From: Nissolia schottii
Taxonomy: Eukaryota; Streptophyta; Magnoliopsida; Fabales; Fabaceae
Reading direction: 5' to 3'
Assembly: GCA_003254905.1 (NCBI GenBank)
Contig: QANU01002159.1
Span: 174,833-238,832 of the forward strand
Length of the DNA: 64,000 bases
Shown: positions 34,701 to 46,679 of the stretch, piece by piece
How positions within the stretch are numbered: position 1 is the stretch's first letter
Layout: each line of letters starts with the position of its first letter
Translations under genes and position numbers: made by a program
The notes under the pieces: generated by a model
The model's database searches: none
Seen by the model: the letters and a program-made list of their open reading frames with translations, nothing else
Told to the model about the DNA's origin: nothing

Positions 34701-35571
34701 TTTACGCACGAGCGTATCCTATCCTCTCCCATTGAATTGAGTGTACCACACTCCAAGTACGCAAGATCTTCTCCGAAACCAAACATCTCAACTGGCTCAA
34801 AAAAAAAATGTAAGTTTTGAGAAACAGACAAAGTGGATCAAAATAATGCAAAAACCAACCAACCTGAGATCAGAAGCACCCCGGATAACATGGTAATTGG
34901 TCACAATATGACCATCCTTATCCCATACAAATCCAGACCCAGAACCTTGCGGAACCTCCAACACATCCAAGGTAAACGCATCCTGCCTAAACAAAACAAC
35001 CCACACTTCTTCATCAAAACACAGAGCAGAAAGGGCATTCCCAAAACAAGAACAACAAAGGACATTAATGAAGACCCAGAAGAGGCAAAAGAAGAAAGAT
35101 TGAAACTTTGGGAGTGTACTTGACAGCGAGGTTGGTGATGTAGACAACAGAGGGAGTGTTCTCTTGGAAGAGGCGAACGGTGGCGAGCTCATCGGATTGC
35201 AGCTTCCGAGGGGTGGTGACAACGAAGGCAGAGGCAGAGTCAGCGCCAGCGAGGAAGAGGGTCAAAGAGAGAGCCACGGAAGTGCAGAAGAGGAGAAAGG
35301 AATCCAAAGCAGAAGAAGAAGGAGGAGAAAAGAAGAGTTTTGGAAGAAAGGTTGTAATTGATGATGATAATGATGAAGAAGAAGAAGAAGAAGAAGAGGG
35401 TTGTTGTGGTTGATGAGAGCGAAGGAGGAAGAGGGTAGCGTTCCGTCGGTGGAGGGGTTTGGGGAGATGGAAGAGTGAAGAAGAGGAAGGGGGTTTGGTG
35501 GTGTTTGGGGAGCGAGAAAGTGAAGAGGAAAAATGGAAGAACGTGGAGAGGAGTGAACAGGAAGTGGCCAT
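31772..35571 (-). CDS. DEG1: Chloroplast lumen serine protease DEG1 (DegP/HtrA type)
   Basis: ATP-independent HtrA-family endopeptidase of the thylakoid lumen, implicated in photosystem II repair and in degrading damaged lumenal proteins. Coding exons in order: 35571-35120, 34986-34864, 34153-33982, 33600-33563, 32803-32605, 32469-32317, 32065-31931, 31849-31772. GT/AG borders and phases all close, giving 449 residues (Arabidopsis about 439). Residues 1-115 form a two-part targeting region: a Ser-rich stroma-targeting part, then a hydrophobic segment ([20 protein letters not shown]) ending in the cleavage-like ADSASA. The catalytic triad is the His of VTNYHVIRG, the Asp of [12 protein letters not shown] and the Ser of NPGNSGGPL. 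One PDZ domain covers the last ~110 residues ([20 protein letters not shown] to LEPKPDES), and a single PDZ is usual for DEG1. The OM47-type gene lies upstream on the same strand. Confidence 0.94.
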
Positions 35572-36754
35572 TGGTGGTTGCTATGTTTGTTGGATGACTT
35601 GATTTTGATTTTGAGTAGCTGACCTGTGTGAGGAGTGTGTGATGGAGCTTTAGTTCAACGTCAAAAACACTAATAACAAGAAAATAAGGAAATGATTATT
35701 AATCTAAAAAGAAAATAAAGGGAATGATATGTTCAATAGTTTTTGGATGTCTATTAATACAGCAGATTCAAGTACACACATTCATGAGAAATTAGGTTAT
35801 TGTTGAAGATGAGTAATAACTGGCAGCAGGTGAGTCCATAAATTAATGTTTAAGTTGAAAATCCAATATTCTACGTGCATAAATTTCTCAATTATTTACG
35901 TATGAAACCTAAGCTAATTTCAATAGTTCGACTAATTTTTGGTCAGAAACGTAACATATCTAGATTTTAAAAAATTCTAGTAGTATGAATGAATATTTAT
36001 CTAAATGCATCGTTGCTATCATTGTACTAAAAATAAATAAATCTAGATTTTATTTATATAGATGTCAAATCCATTTTAACCAATCTACCAAAATAAACAT
36101 CATTTTAACTAGCAATGCATAAAAAATATTTTTAAGATAATACATCGATTTAATATTCCCATTAAAAAAAAACCATGTTCATTTGCTTCGGTGTACCCTA
36201 TGTTAGATTGATAAAATAATAACTTTTTTGGTAAACTGATAAAATAATAACTACTACAACAGCGATATGATATGATAATAAATAATGATGTGATGTGTTC
36301 CTCAAAGCAGGAGGGCCGTACTCATCTCAAGCACAGGTGGAAGTGCAGCTCTAACCCTGCTGTTTTTTTTACATCAATGGTAGTAAAATTGAACCTACAA
36401 TCTCATGCAAACTCAAATCCTACGCTACTAAACCACTACTAATTACTTAACCCTGCTGCTATAAGTAAATTCAAATTGAAAAAAAGTACGTTGAGAGTTC
36501 TATTTTATAAAAAAAAATGTTAGATCCAATTCCAGTAGGAATCATGATGGTCAACCATAAAGTAAATCAATGTAGAACAGAAGTAAGATCCATACCATAA
36601 ATAAAAAGTGTAGCATCTCGTATTAACATTCTACTCATTGGTTGAATGCAGTGCCTTAGACTACATTCTTATGAAGCATTTTCACTTGGAACTCCTAAAC
36701 ATTAGTCCGTAACATTATCGGCAACAGGAAAAATAAAGCTAAACAAGAAAGAAG
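35572..36754. other. Spacer between DEG1 and OM47-type gene
   Basis: It contains the DEG1 promoter side and the 3' flank of the OM47-type gene. No coding frame is visible. The part around 36370-36440 resembles the tail of a dispersed repeat. A clear TATA box for DEG1 was not picked out. Confidence 0.45.
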
Positions 36755-39700
36755 TTACAAAAATTTGTCAAGAGGTCTTAATTCTCTGGGCAAGCCATCA
36801 AAATGCCCGGCATTTATGTCAGATTGTAGCATAGGTCGCTTCCCTGTTTCCCAGACAATGCCCTCTGCTAGGTGCTCCTTGCTTGGTGTGAGCATTACAA
36901 AATTGGGATCAGCTCTTTGATAACTGCAAACAAGTGAAACAAGTGGAAGTCAACAAACGAACTTACCAAATGTAAGGTACAGTTTTAGAAAGAGCGTATT
37001 CTGTCATAAGCTCAGAATAAATTAAAAGAAGCTAAAGCTGAAAGCTATTCTCGCTTTTTGTAACAGGCAGCAGCACTTGTAAGTCATGTAATTTATTGAA
37101 TGAAAAACGCAGGAGTTCTTTGCAAAGAAAAGAACCTGGCTTCTCTGAGACTTTCACTTTGGATGCCAAACCCATACTGCACTTTACCATCGGCACGATC
37201 TCTGGTGGCTGCAGAAAAGAAGGGAATCCTCAACACTTCAAACATCCAATACAGGGATGACAACTTTACAAGCAAATTAGGACCCTCCCCAGCGCCATAG
37301 AGAAAAGACAGGGAACTTTCGTTGATTCCATTGCCAGTTGGCCTAATAAATCAATACTTTTGGAGCACAGGTGATCATGTAAATGTTCGAATGTATAACA
37401 ATAAGGTGAGCAGATCACTTTTAATTTTGACTTACTGTTTCAATTTAAACTAGATTAAATATTACTAAGGTGGTATTCTGATAGAAAAAAAATACTGCAC
37501 TCTGTGAAACATACTTTGCAGGGAGCAACCATGTCACCTAGTTCAGACATTTTACCTTGATCAAGGGGCTCAATTAGAACTAGAATTTTGGAGTGGCCAA
37601 AATAAAAACAAAATGAGCATTTATAAGAAAAATAGAATAATTTTAAGGGAGCACACATATATTCCACCAAGAAAATACGTAAAATGTAATGAACTTCACA
37701 AACATTGGGGAAGCCGTCTTCCTTTCCATTCCCTGAAAAAGAGCCTCAGCCCTCAAGTCTACCCTTGATCATTGACACATAATATGGCTATATAGGTCAG
37801 CCTTAAAGATGTTTTAGGACATCCATTTTAACATATGCAGGATAGAGTGTAAATACAAATAATTCGGCTTCAGATCCTAATGCCCAATAGAAGAACACAT
37901 GCAAATGGAAAATAAATACCCTACTAAAGGAAAGAATACGGGATAAAGAACTGAAGCAAGATTGAAATGAAAAATTGCTTGAGGCACCTGAAATGCTGAA
38001 AGTGAAAGAAGGTTTCCACCATGATTTGAATGCTAATGTCATTGATGAGCTCTGAGGTCCAGCCTTTGCCTGAAAATATGAGAAATAACCTACTTGAGTG
38101 ATTCCTATACACTCTGCAGAAACCTGCATTAACTACATCAATTTGTTTTACCTTCAGCACGAAGTTTTTATTGGCTTGCCAGGATGCACCAATTTGAAAA
38201 GTGGAGTCGGAGATTTTGTTTGCTACTATGACATCATCAACACTTTGCACAAAGAAAATTAGATTTCGCCACATTGGTGCACAACTGCACATAAGTATGA
38301 ATATATGTTTTAAGCCAAAAAGAATACCTTGTTTGTAACTCAAACCCAAAATCAATATAGTTCGTAATTCCAACAACTGCATTCTCTTCAAGGGGATTCT
38401 TCACCTGCTCAATTCAAGTCAAGTATATGAATATGACTTTTAAAGTATACTATATTCTGAACCAACAGCAAATTAAATCAGCCGATTAAGTACAACAAGC
38501 GGTAAAAAGAATAACATATCTCAATAACAATAAATGAGGAAATTTTTTAACAATAAAAACAATAGCATGTTTGGTTTTGCTTATTTTGATACTTACCTAT
38601 TTTTTTTTACAAAAAAAGCTCTCTTAGTGAGATTTATTGAGATAATGCTCATTTTGGTCTTTGAAAGTGTAAGTATAAGTCAATTTGGTCGAGAAACTTA
38701 AAAACTAACATACTATCCCTGAAATTGTAAGTCATAAGTCAAGTTAGTTAGTCGGTTCATTATCATTTTCATTAATTTATCACATTAAATGAGGTTGTGA
38801 CAAGAATTGGGGTTGCAAATTAGATTGTAGCAACATTTGGGGTTGAAAATGTGGTTGTGGCAGCATTTATGATTGCAAACCTCATTTGATATTAGTCCCA
38901 CATTGCTTGGAGTAATGGCCTACCAAGTGTTTATAAGGCAATCCCTCACCCCTTGAGCTAGCTTTTGGGGTTGAGTTAGGCCAAACTCAATTTTCTAATA
39001 GTTGATATCACAATTTCATTTTCAACCACGAATGCTCCGACAACCTCATTTGTAGTAACAAGTGCTGCCACAATTCAGTTACAACCCCAGTCGTTGTCAC
39101 AATCTCATTTAATATGACAAATCAGTGAAAATGTGATGACGCAATAATAATAATGAATTGAATGACTAATTTGACCTACGACTTACAACTTCAGGGATTT
39201 GAAAGTAAGTTTTAAATTTCAGGGACCGAAGTGATCGAGGCTTACAATTTCAAGAACCAAAATGAGTATTACCCCGAGATTTATTTATATGTTGTCTTGA
39301 ACTCAAAATGATTTATTTATAAGTTGTTTTGAGCACAAAATAAGCTAAACTAAACACACACTAAGTAATCCTGGATGTAATTCTACCAGCATAAAGGTCA
39401 ACCTGCCTCAAATTGTTGCGCAAGGAAACTGCATCCAAAATATAACTTACAATATAGATATAAGCTTTTAATTCAAAAATCTTTTCATGCAGTGACCCGA
39501 ACTCAGCAACTTATGAAAACTTGAGAAACATTGGTATCTCAAGACAACATAATTTAGTTTAGAAAGCTAAGAAAAGAAACAAGTATTATCTGACATAAAA
39601 TTTCTGATAGGGCAACTGCGTCATACACATCTGATACGCATATCAATCACAATAGTTCAATACATATGAGCCCCAATTTGGTGTATCCATGCATCTTATC

Positions 39701-42700
39701 CAGCAAGGTATGGGACAGATCCCAAGTATAGACAGTCCCTCCACCAACCAGATTCTATAACGTGTGTATAAACAATCATCATTGCCATGTCTTTACGATA
39801 AAAGTATCTATTCTGGATTATTAAAGAAAACCAAAAAAAAAACCCTCTATCAATAAAATTGAAGAGATACTGCTAATAACAAACAAAACTTGAATATCAA
39901 TGCGTTTGGTAAAAAGAAAGATGAGATACTGATATGGAGATAAAGGACCGTTGGAAAGACAATGGAGAGAAAGAATGAGGACCAAAAAACATACCCGTCT
40001 TTGGACAACCATATGATGATAGAATGAGGCAACAAACTGCAGTGTTTAGATTTCAAGATTTCAGTAATCTGTTTCTCAAAATATTTATCAAAACTATGCA
40101 AAGCACATGTTGGAGCTGAAAGATGCTAGATGCACATAATTGGCTCTCAAATTATCAATCACTCACAAATCACAAAACATTCCATTTTAAGAGAGAAATA
40201 TGTAATATTATCAGGCTCCAAATAATAGAATAATGCAAAATACTAATCAAGTTATTCATTTATTAGGAAAAAATAAACAAAAACTAATCAAGTTAACAAT
40301 GTCCAACATACCTGAGAGCTTTTGACAAGCTCAAGACCAAAATTGAAGGATGGACTCAAGGGGCTGCCTGATCCCACACCATATCCCATGGCACAACTCC
40401 AGTTCATCAAATTTGAAAGTTTTGCATTTTCATCTAAAAAAGCAGCACCAGAAGGTAGTGCATATGTATTAAATAAATTTCATACTCGATACATGCAAAT
40501 CTCATGTTAGATAAATATGCTAAAAAAATGCTTTTAGTTTTTGTAACAGTTTTGGTTTATCCAAAAAATTCAGATCTTGAAACCAATTGAAAATAATAAA
40601 CCATTAGTTCAAGTCCTTGAATCCCCTCTGCCCCATGTGACTAACTCTCAGCCTTCTTTAGATTGCTTTCTGTCTATCACTGCATCCTTCATGTAAATGT
40701 AGCCCTAAATTCATGTGCAAATTTTAGAATATATATTCACATGTGACATATGGCTCGCAAGTGCCATAGGTACAAATCCGAATATAGTGAAAGCACTCAA
40801 CGCAAATGCATGAATCTTCACAGCCCAAGATGTGGCCCAATGTTATGTGTCTAATGACTAGAGCCCATAGAAAGGGATTATGGATTAGGAATTAAGGGGC
40901 AATTTAGTAATTCCATGTAATTAATAGTTGGGAAAGGGGCTATTTAGGGTTGGGTAGAATGCACCGTGGGAAGGATTCTGAAGAATAGACTGGAATTAGG
41001 AGAGTCGGTGGCCTCTCGAATTGCTACCAATTCTTATTTTCTATTTTACGTTTACATCAATGAAATAGTTGTCTTTATTCAGTGTTTCTCTTGATTATTA
41101 TTTGGTGCGGTGGTGAAATTACAGAATCATGTAAATCATATGGACTAAAAAGATTTTTATCAAAAAAAAGGACTAAAAGATTGATGCAATAATGTCAAAT
41201 CTGGTGAAAGTAAATGTATAATTTCACCCTCTTAGCCTATCATTTATATGACTACTTACAAAATACAAAAGCAAATTCCGTGCATGAAAAGCTTGAACAA
41301 AAACTCAACAATATATTGCAGCATAACTAATAGATAGATAATCGGAGTTAGACATGTGCACCACCAAGAAACCAAAAGAATTATAAGTAATTAAAAGAAT
41401 AGTACTTTTGTAGTCATTTTAAGGTTAAATTACTCATTTGTCTTTATAGTTTCACTCAATTCCATTTAGAAATTCTTGCTAAAAGGTCTATTTAAATTAT
41501 TAAAATGGTCCCTATAATTTTCAAACATTGGAATTGGAAACCAGTCCCTGTTAAATTCATATGACCCCACTCTAAATAGGGAACAAATCCAACTAATAGG
41601 GACCATTTTGCATTGCTTGAAAACTGCAAGAAAATTAAAATGGTTGTACTTTTAAGGTTCTGTTGTTGCCAACCCCACGTAGTGGAATAAGGTTCTGGTG
41701 TTGTATACTTTTAAACTGTAAGTACTAAAATTGAATTTTGAATAAAAATTTATGGACCTATTATCAATTTAACATAATTTATATGACGGAAAAATTCTTA
41801 CGTTGTGGTTCATACTGCACTCCAGCAGTCAACCTTCCCATCCTGCTTACCAACCATGCAGTTTTTGGTAATTCATCTTTCACTGCAAAGTATGAATATT
41901 ACATAACAAAGTTATAATCATTGCTTCATATAGAGATAAGCAATGAATCAGCATTTTTAAAAATACATAAAATGACATAAAAAATTTAGTGACCATGGTA
42001 AGAACAATTACCATCTTAAACTTGAACAAAAGGAGACGAAGTGCCAGTAATGTGTAAATGTTTTTTATTCTTATAAAGAGAATTATTTGCAACTTTAATA
42101 AACAGATATTCATTGCGCATTTCATGGTATTAATCCAAACTTTATTAAGACTTATAATAAAGATTTCCTAATGAAAGATTACAGGCAGCAAGGGAGGATG
42201 AAATAAGTAAAGTGGAAACAAAATCATAGGTTGCCAGCCCTAGTCTTTCCTGCCTCTTTTATATAGGCACAAAGCCTAAAAATAATCTCCCACCAATAAA
42301 TCAGTTAACAGCAGCAACCATGAACCATATGCAACCAACGTTTGTAAGAAAGGGTGGGTTTCAATATAAAACTGTAACCTCCCTCAAGTGTCGTGTGCAA
42401 CTCTGTTAAACATGCTCATTAACATAAAATCCAGGTAACTTACTGGCGAAAGGCATAAGTGTTGCTCCAAAAGATAGATTTGCAGAACCATATCTCAATC
42501 CCATCACGCCATAATCTTGAGAGGATTCTCTGCAGAATTAGTTAACTTTGTCAACAATGTATTATGTAATCCATGGATGTACAAACTACAGTAAGAAATA
42601 AGAACATAATGCATGTCCTTCTACCATCGAGCACACCTTTTCTTCAATAACAGAGGGAACACTCCAAAAGCACCAAATCCATATCTTGGATAGTAAGCAC

Positions 42701-44317
42701 ATGATCTCATCTGCAAAACCCTGAAGAGATAGCATGCGAAATTCACCATTTCAATAGGATAACATCAGAAAATCAACAACACAGATGGGGAGCATCAGGA
42801 TTAGAGCTATAGTTCAAGTAGAAGTTTCTTACGGATCAGATGTTGATACATAAAGGTCCACAAATGTATGTGGATCATTAACATCACTGCACGCCCACAA
42901 AGTAAAAAAAAAAAAAAAAAAAANTCTCTTCTGGCTTATGATCAAGAGGGCCTGAAACCTAAACATGTTAAGGGCAATAGACATGATTGTTCACTTTCAT
43001 AACTTCTCAAACCTCCCAAGTTTCTTAATCAAAAACACGGTACAAAACAAAATTAGAGGGCATTTGATTAGTTTTTTTTTTTTTTAATTTCATTATATGT
43101 TAGTATAATTCCAATAATAATGTCATAAAATCCACCTCATTAAAACAACTTTTTTACTTTCAGCATTTCCCTTCGCAACATAAACTTTGAGAAATAGGAA
43201 ACAAAATGCAAAATAAGGTGTTATCTTAGCAATTACTAATGAAAATATATGCCCCGAAATTCTAAAAATAAAAACATAAAACAAACCAAACATGCCCCAA
43301 GTAACATCAATTTGTTTCTTTCATTATTTTTTTTACTATTTTGGGTCTTGATTGATGGATACAGTTGCAATGAGATCGACATGAGGATCATCAATGGGCT
43401 TGAGCATGATTCTTGTGGTGAAATGCCTTGCTTCATGAAAGTAATCCTCAAAGAGGCACCTCAAAGCGAGTTTCCCAAACAAGACATTATAGGACGACTC
43501 CAACATCCTACAAAGCAAAGCAATGCATCAATCAACAATCATCACCCCCAAAATAAATATAAATATTAGTAGAGTAAATGCTCAAATTAGTCCTCAAAAA
43601 AACACAGAGACAGCAAATTAGTCCTCCAAAGATTTTTACATCAGTTTCATCCTTCGTTTTATAAAATAACCATCAACTCAAGGATCAAATTGATCTCTAC
43701 ATATTCATTCAAGAAATAAACTAATATTTATTTCAAACATTGAGGGATTTGATATGCAAAAGACAAAGTTGATATGATATCAAATGTTTTCAGGGGACTA
43801 ACTTTCTTTCTTTCTTTCTTTCTTTCTTTCTGGATAAAATAAGAATTTCTCATTAAGAAGAGCAGAGAATTACAGAAAAATAGAGGATAAGAGATATCTA
43901 TACAGAAATAAGAACAAAACAAAAGCTAAAAATGCTATCAAAGGAGAGAAGCTTCCAATCTCTCAAAATATCTGACAAACGCCTAATCTTATCCCACAAA
44001 ACATGCTTGTATATGAGAAATTGCCGATAAAGATGCGACAGCTGTGTTCTAGCCAAATGCACTCGATAGTGGCACAAACTGTAACATGACCACAAATACT
44101 TAGCTTCCTTCCTTCTCCCAAAGCCGGCATAGCTTGGGAGACTAATTTTAACATCTACTCAATGTTAATACAACTGAAACCAATGGAACAATAACAATAA
44201 AATACAAAGAAAAGTAAGGAACCTGGTGCGAGAAGAGAGGGGAGGGAAGTCGAAGAGGGGAGGGACCAGCACCACCGGAGGTGGTGGCTGAGGATCCTTC
44301 GTGAACCACTTCCACAT
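36755..44317 (-). CDS. OM47: OM47-type mitochondrial outer-membrane beta-barrel protein
   Basis: A plant protein of about 425 residues, thought to form a VDAC-like beta-barrel in the mitochondrial outer membrane; substrate unknown. Exons in order: 44317-44223, 43507-43363, 42958-~42925 (cut by the gap), 42886-42833, 42720-42637, 42529-42444, 41882-41802, 40433-40312, 40036-39995, 38404-38328, 38242-38152, 38069-37988, 37208-37136, 36923-36755. It starts MWKWFTKDPQPPPPVVLVPP. Clear blocks are MLESSYNVLFGKLALRCLFE, IMLKPIDDPHVDLIATV, YPRYGFGAFGVFPLL, MNWSCAMGYGVGSGSPLSPS, FASW-type strands (FQIGASWQANKNFVLK, AFKSWWKPSFTFSIS) and LREASYQRADPNFVMLTPSK, ending LRPLDKFL. The alternating polar/apolar strands and absence of helices suit a barrel. 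About 10-12 codons before exon 4 are missing at the N at 42924. Arabidopsis At3g27930 (OM47) adjoins DEG1 in the same way, which supports the name. Confidence 0.88.
38629..39285. mobile_element. Long-TIR Mutator-like element in intron 9 of the OM47-type gene
   Basis: The element proper is 38639-39275 (637 bp). It is flanked by the identical decamer GAGATTTATT (38629-38638 and 39276-39285). The left end reads GAGATAATGCTCATTTTGG; the reverse complement of the right end reads GGGGTAATACTCATTTTGG. The similarity continues for some 250 bases on each arm with repeated GGTTGTGACA/GGTTGTGGCA words, so most of the element is one large imperfect hairpin. A 9-10-bp duplication fits the Mutator superfamily. 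The loop (about 38880-38990) holds AGTCCCACATTGCTTGG, a word common in legume repeats. Non-coding; removed with the intron. Confidence 0.8.
40850..41110. repeat. Possible LTR remnant in intron 7 of the OM47-type gene
   Basis: A GC-richer block with a purine-rich start and a run ending in ATCAATGAAATAGTTG, resembling the 3' part of a Ty1-type LTR. No matching partner or internal sequence is present. Tentative. Confidence 0.25.
42905..42924. other. Assembly gap next to a poly-A run inside OM47-type exon 3
   Basis: A single N at 42924 directly follows about 19 A's. On the minus strand exon 3 reads VSGPLDHKPEE and then stops at the N. The next recognisable sequence is the acceptor of exon 4. The codons that in the family lead to the SDVNDPHTF block, together with the start of the intron, are absent. 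The gene is therefore incomplete in the assembly, not necessarily in the plant. Confidence 0.8.
43796..44147 (-). mobile_element. 5'-truncated LINE insertion in intron 1 of the OM47-type gene
   Basis: The element proper is 43804-44139, minus strand. It begins within the end of a LINE ORF2; frame pieces such as TIECIWLE and KHVLWDKIRRLSDILRDWK correspond to the C-terminal part usual for plant L1 elements. It ends in a simple (GAAA)n tail, seen on the plus strand as the TTTC run at 43803-43830. It is flanked by GACTAACT (43796-43803) and GACTAATT (44140-44147), a 7/8 target duplication. Truncation at the 5' end and a simple-sequence 3' tail are typical of target-primed reverse transcription. 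Confidence 0.65.
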
Positions 44318-44564
44318 TTGCAATCGCTCGCTTTTAGGGTTTCAGAAGAGAAGAGAGCTTTGTGATTGTGAGAGTGATGAAGACGAAAGAGAAAGAAGAA
44401 GACAATGAGAAGGGAAGAAGAAGGTAGAGGCGGTGAGTAGGAGTGACAGGCACACAAACTGCAACGATCTGAATCGGGCGCTCGCGCCATTCTCTCGCAC
44501 CGTTCATGACGCTTTCAACTCTCAACCAATTTTACTACACTACCCCGTTTCATTTTATTTTATT

Positions 44565-44605
44565 TTGTTTTATTAGATGGGTATCCGTGCATTGCACCAA
44601 AAAAT
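44565..44605 (-). mobile_element. Helitron-like hairpin end (minus strand)
   Basis: On the minus strand GGTGCAATGCACGGATACCC can form a short stem (GTGCA/TGCAC) and is followed by CATCTAATA. This resembles a Helitron 3' end with a decayed CTRR. It lies 250 bases upstream of the OM47-type start. The partner end is unknown. Confidence 0.3.
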
Positions 44606-44984
44606 CATTTTTAGAATTATTATTCTCTTTAAAATTATTTAAATTTGTCTAATACTTTTTATATTTAATGCACCAAAAATTATTTTGTTTAATATTGTCT
44701 TATATAACTTTAAATTATTTTTTACATTTTATTGTGAAAGATACTTATGTTTTCATACATATATTGTTATTAGCTAAGTAAATATTATTGGACAAAAAAA
44801 TTAATTAAATATAAGCAGATACATGACTTTTAATTTTACAAATTTCTCATCACTTAATATATGAAGTTAGAAGACACCTCACACATAAGATTTAAAACAC
44901 ATGCGTTAAACAAATTTTCTGATGGCGCACAATAAAGCCTCAAGCAGTGGAGCACGAACCTGAGAACCCAAAACAATGAAACTC

Positions 44985-46600
44985 AATAGCGGTGGAGCAA
45001 TTCGATTCCGAAGCAATACACCGCCCCCCTCGAATAGCCAGAAGCTCAACCCAAGTCACACCCATGGATGTTGCGGGAGATATAAGACAAGTTGTTGCAT
45101 AGAGGACCTATGCCAAGCCAATTAGAATACCAAAGAGATGAATCACCAGCACCTAAACAGAACCTGAAGCCCTTACGAAGAGCATTCCAAGCCTTAACAG
45201 TGCCTTTCCAAATATATGAGGAAGAGTGTCATATAATTTAAACTCTCAGTTTATCACGGAGAGTTTACCAAGAAGAGCAGAATTCTGATGGTGCCTTGTC
45301 CCAACACCAAGACCACCAAATTGTTAGACCCCGCCAAATGAACTTCCTCACGGCTAAATCAGTATTATCACAAATGCTTTGAGGAATCCAAAGCGCATGC
45401 ATGGTATAAATTGGAATACAAGATAACACAGACTTAGCCAAGCAAAGATGGCCCCCGCTCTTTAATTTGAGGAGAGCACCTTTCCAACTAGCTAACTTAT
45501 TCCCAATTCTTAACCTGCCCTTGTACAAGTGGAAAACCAAGATATTTCCCTAGATTAGTAGTAAACCTGATAGAGGATATCCTACTATATAGCATGAAAT
45601 TCTCTCGACCAGTCCGAGAAACATCCTTAGAACACACAGCTCTAGACTTGTCCACATTAACTTTCAGCCCAGAAGCTTGACAGAATTCATCAAGAATATT
45701 CATAACACGATGAACCCGAGCCTTACAAAATAGAAGCAAGTCATTTGCTAACATGAGATTAGAAATTCTCAATCCTCCTCTAGAAATATGGATAGGATCC
45801 CAAAGATTATCTCCAAACTGTTCAAAAATATGCAACGAAAGTTGCTCCATACATGGTGCAAAAAGATAAGGAAAAAAGCATATCGCTCCTAGTAGTTTAT
45901 AACCGTTCCATAAAATAGAAAGATTAGACAAACAAACACAGAACATAATCAAATTAACAATCATAGATGGAAATCCAAACTCCATCAGTGTCTCACAAAG
46001 GAAAGCCCATTTAACCATGTCATGCACTTCTTCCAAATCAAATTTGAAGGCCAAAACACCCTTCTTTGATTTGGTTTTATGCATAAAATGGAGAATCTCT
46101 TGAGCAACAATCACATTATCCTGGGTACCATGCCTAGGAATAAAACTCCCCATGCAATTGACAAATTAAATCATGGAGGAAAGGCCAAAGACAATTGACC
46201 AACACTTTCGTGATAATTTTGTAAATGACACTACACAAACTTATTGGATGAAAATGAATAAAATTAACCACATCCGTACTTTTGGGGATAAGAACAATCA
46301 AGGTCTCCACAAAATTGGGATCAATACTCCCCTCATTGAAGGCTGAGCAGACAAGATTCCAAACATCATTACCCACCACACACACTCCAACATTGTCTAA
46401 ACAAGAAAGGCTGAAAGCCGTCCGGGCCTGAGGTAGTATACGGCTTCATTTGCACCACCGCTTGCCAAACCTCCTCCTTAGAAACACGGACTAATAAGCT
46501 AACACCATTTTCCGCAGAGAGCCTAGGATGGTCCCTGTGATTACAATCCAAAACATGAGCACTATCACTGGGAGCAAATTACTTCTTGTAAAAGGCTAAC
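44985..46600 (-). mobile_element. Degenerate LINE (L1-type) reverse transcriptase region
   Basis: Broken pieces of a plant L1 ORF2 run in order on the minus strand. The upstream fingers contain TTSGPDGFQPFLFRQCW (about 46440-46380) and HPISLCSVIYKIITKVLVN. Next comes GTQDNVIVAQEILHFMHKTK with AFKFDLEEVHDMVKW (about 46130-45990). Then come PYLFAPCMEQL and the position of the FADD box, which here reads LANDLLLFC, so a catalytic Asp has been replaced. GLKVNVDKSRAVCS and the thumb-like region (SGGHLCLAKSVLSCIPIYTM) follow, then IWKGTVKAWNALRKGF near 45200. Several frameshifts and the lost Asp show it is inactive. The GLRQGDPLSP motif is missing. Both ends are truncated. Confidence 0.85.
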
Positions 46601-46679
46601 ACTATCATAACATCGATGTCAAATTACTGTCAAGCCAAAAAAATGATTGCAGACAATAAAGGCTGTCCTTGAAACCTAT

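Noticed and set aside
35156..35413. Lys/Glu-rich plus-strand frame over DEG1 exon 1
   Set aside because: It is the antisense of the Ser-rich transit peptide region; the GAA/GAAG run creates an open frame by chance.
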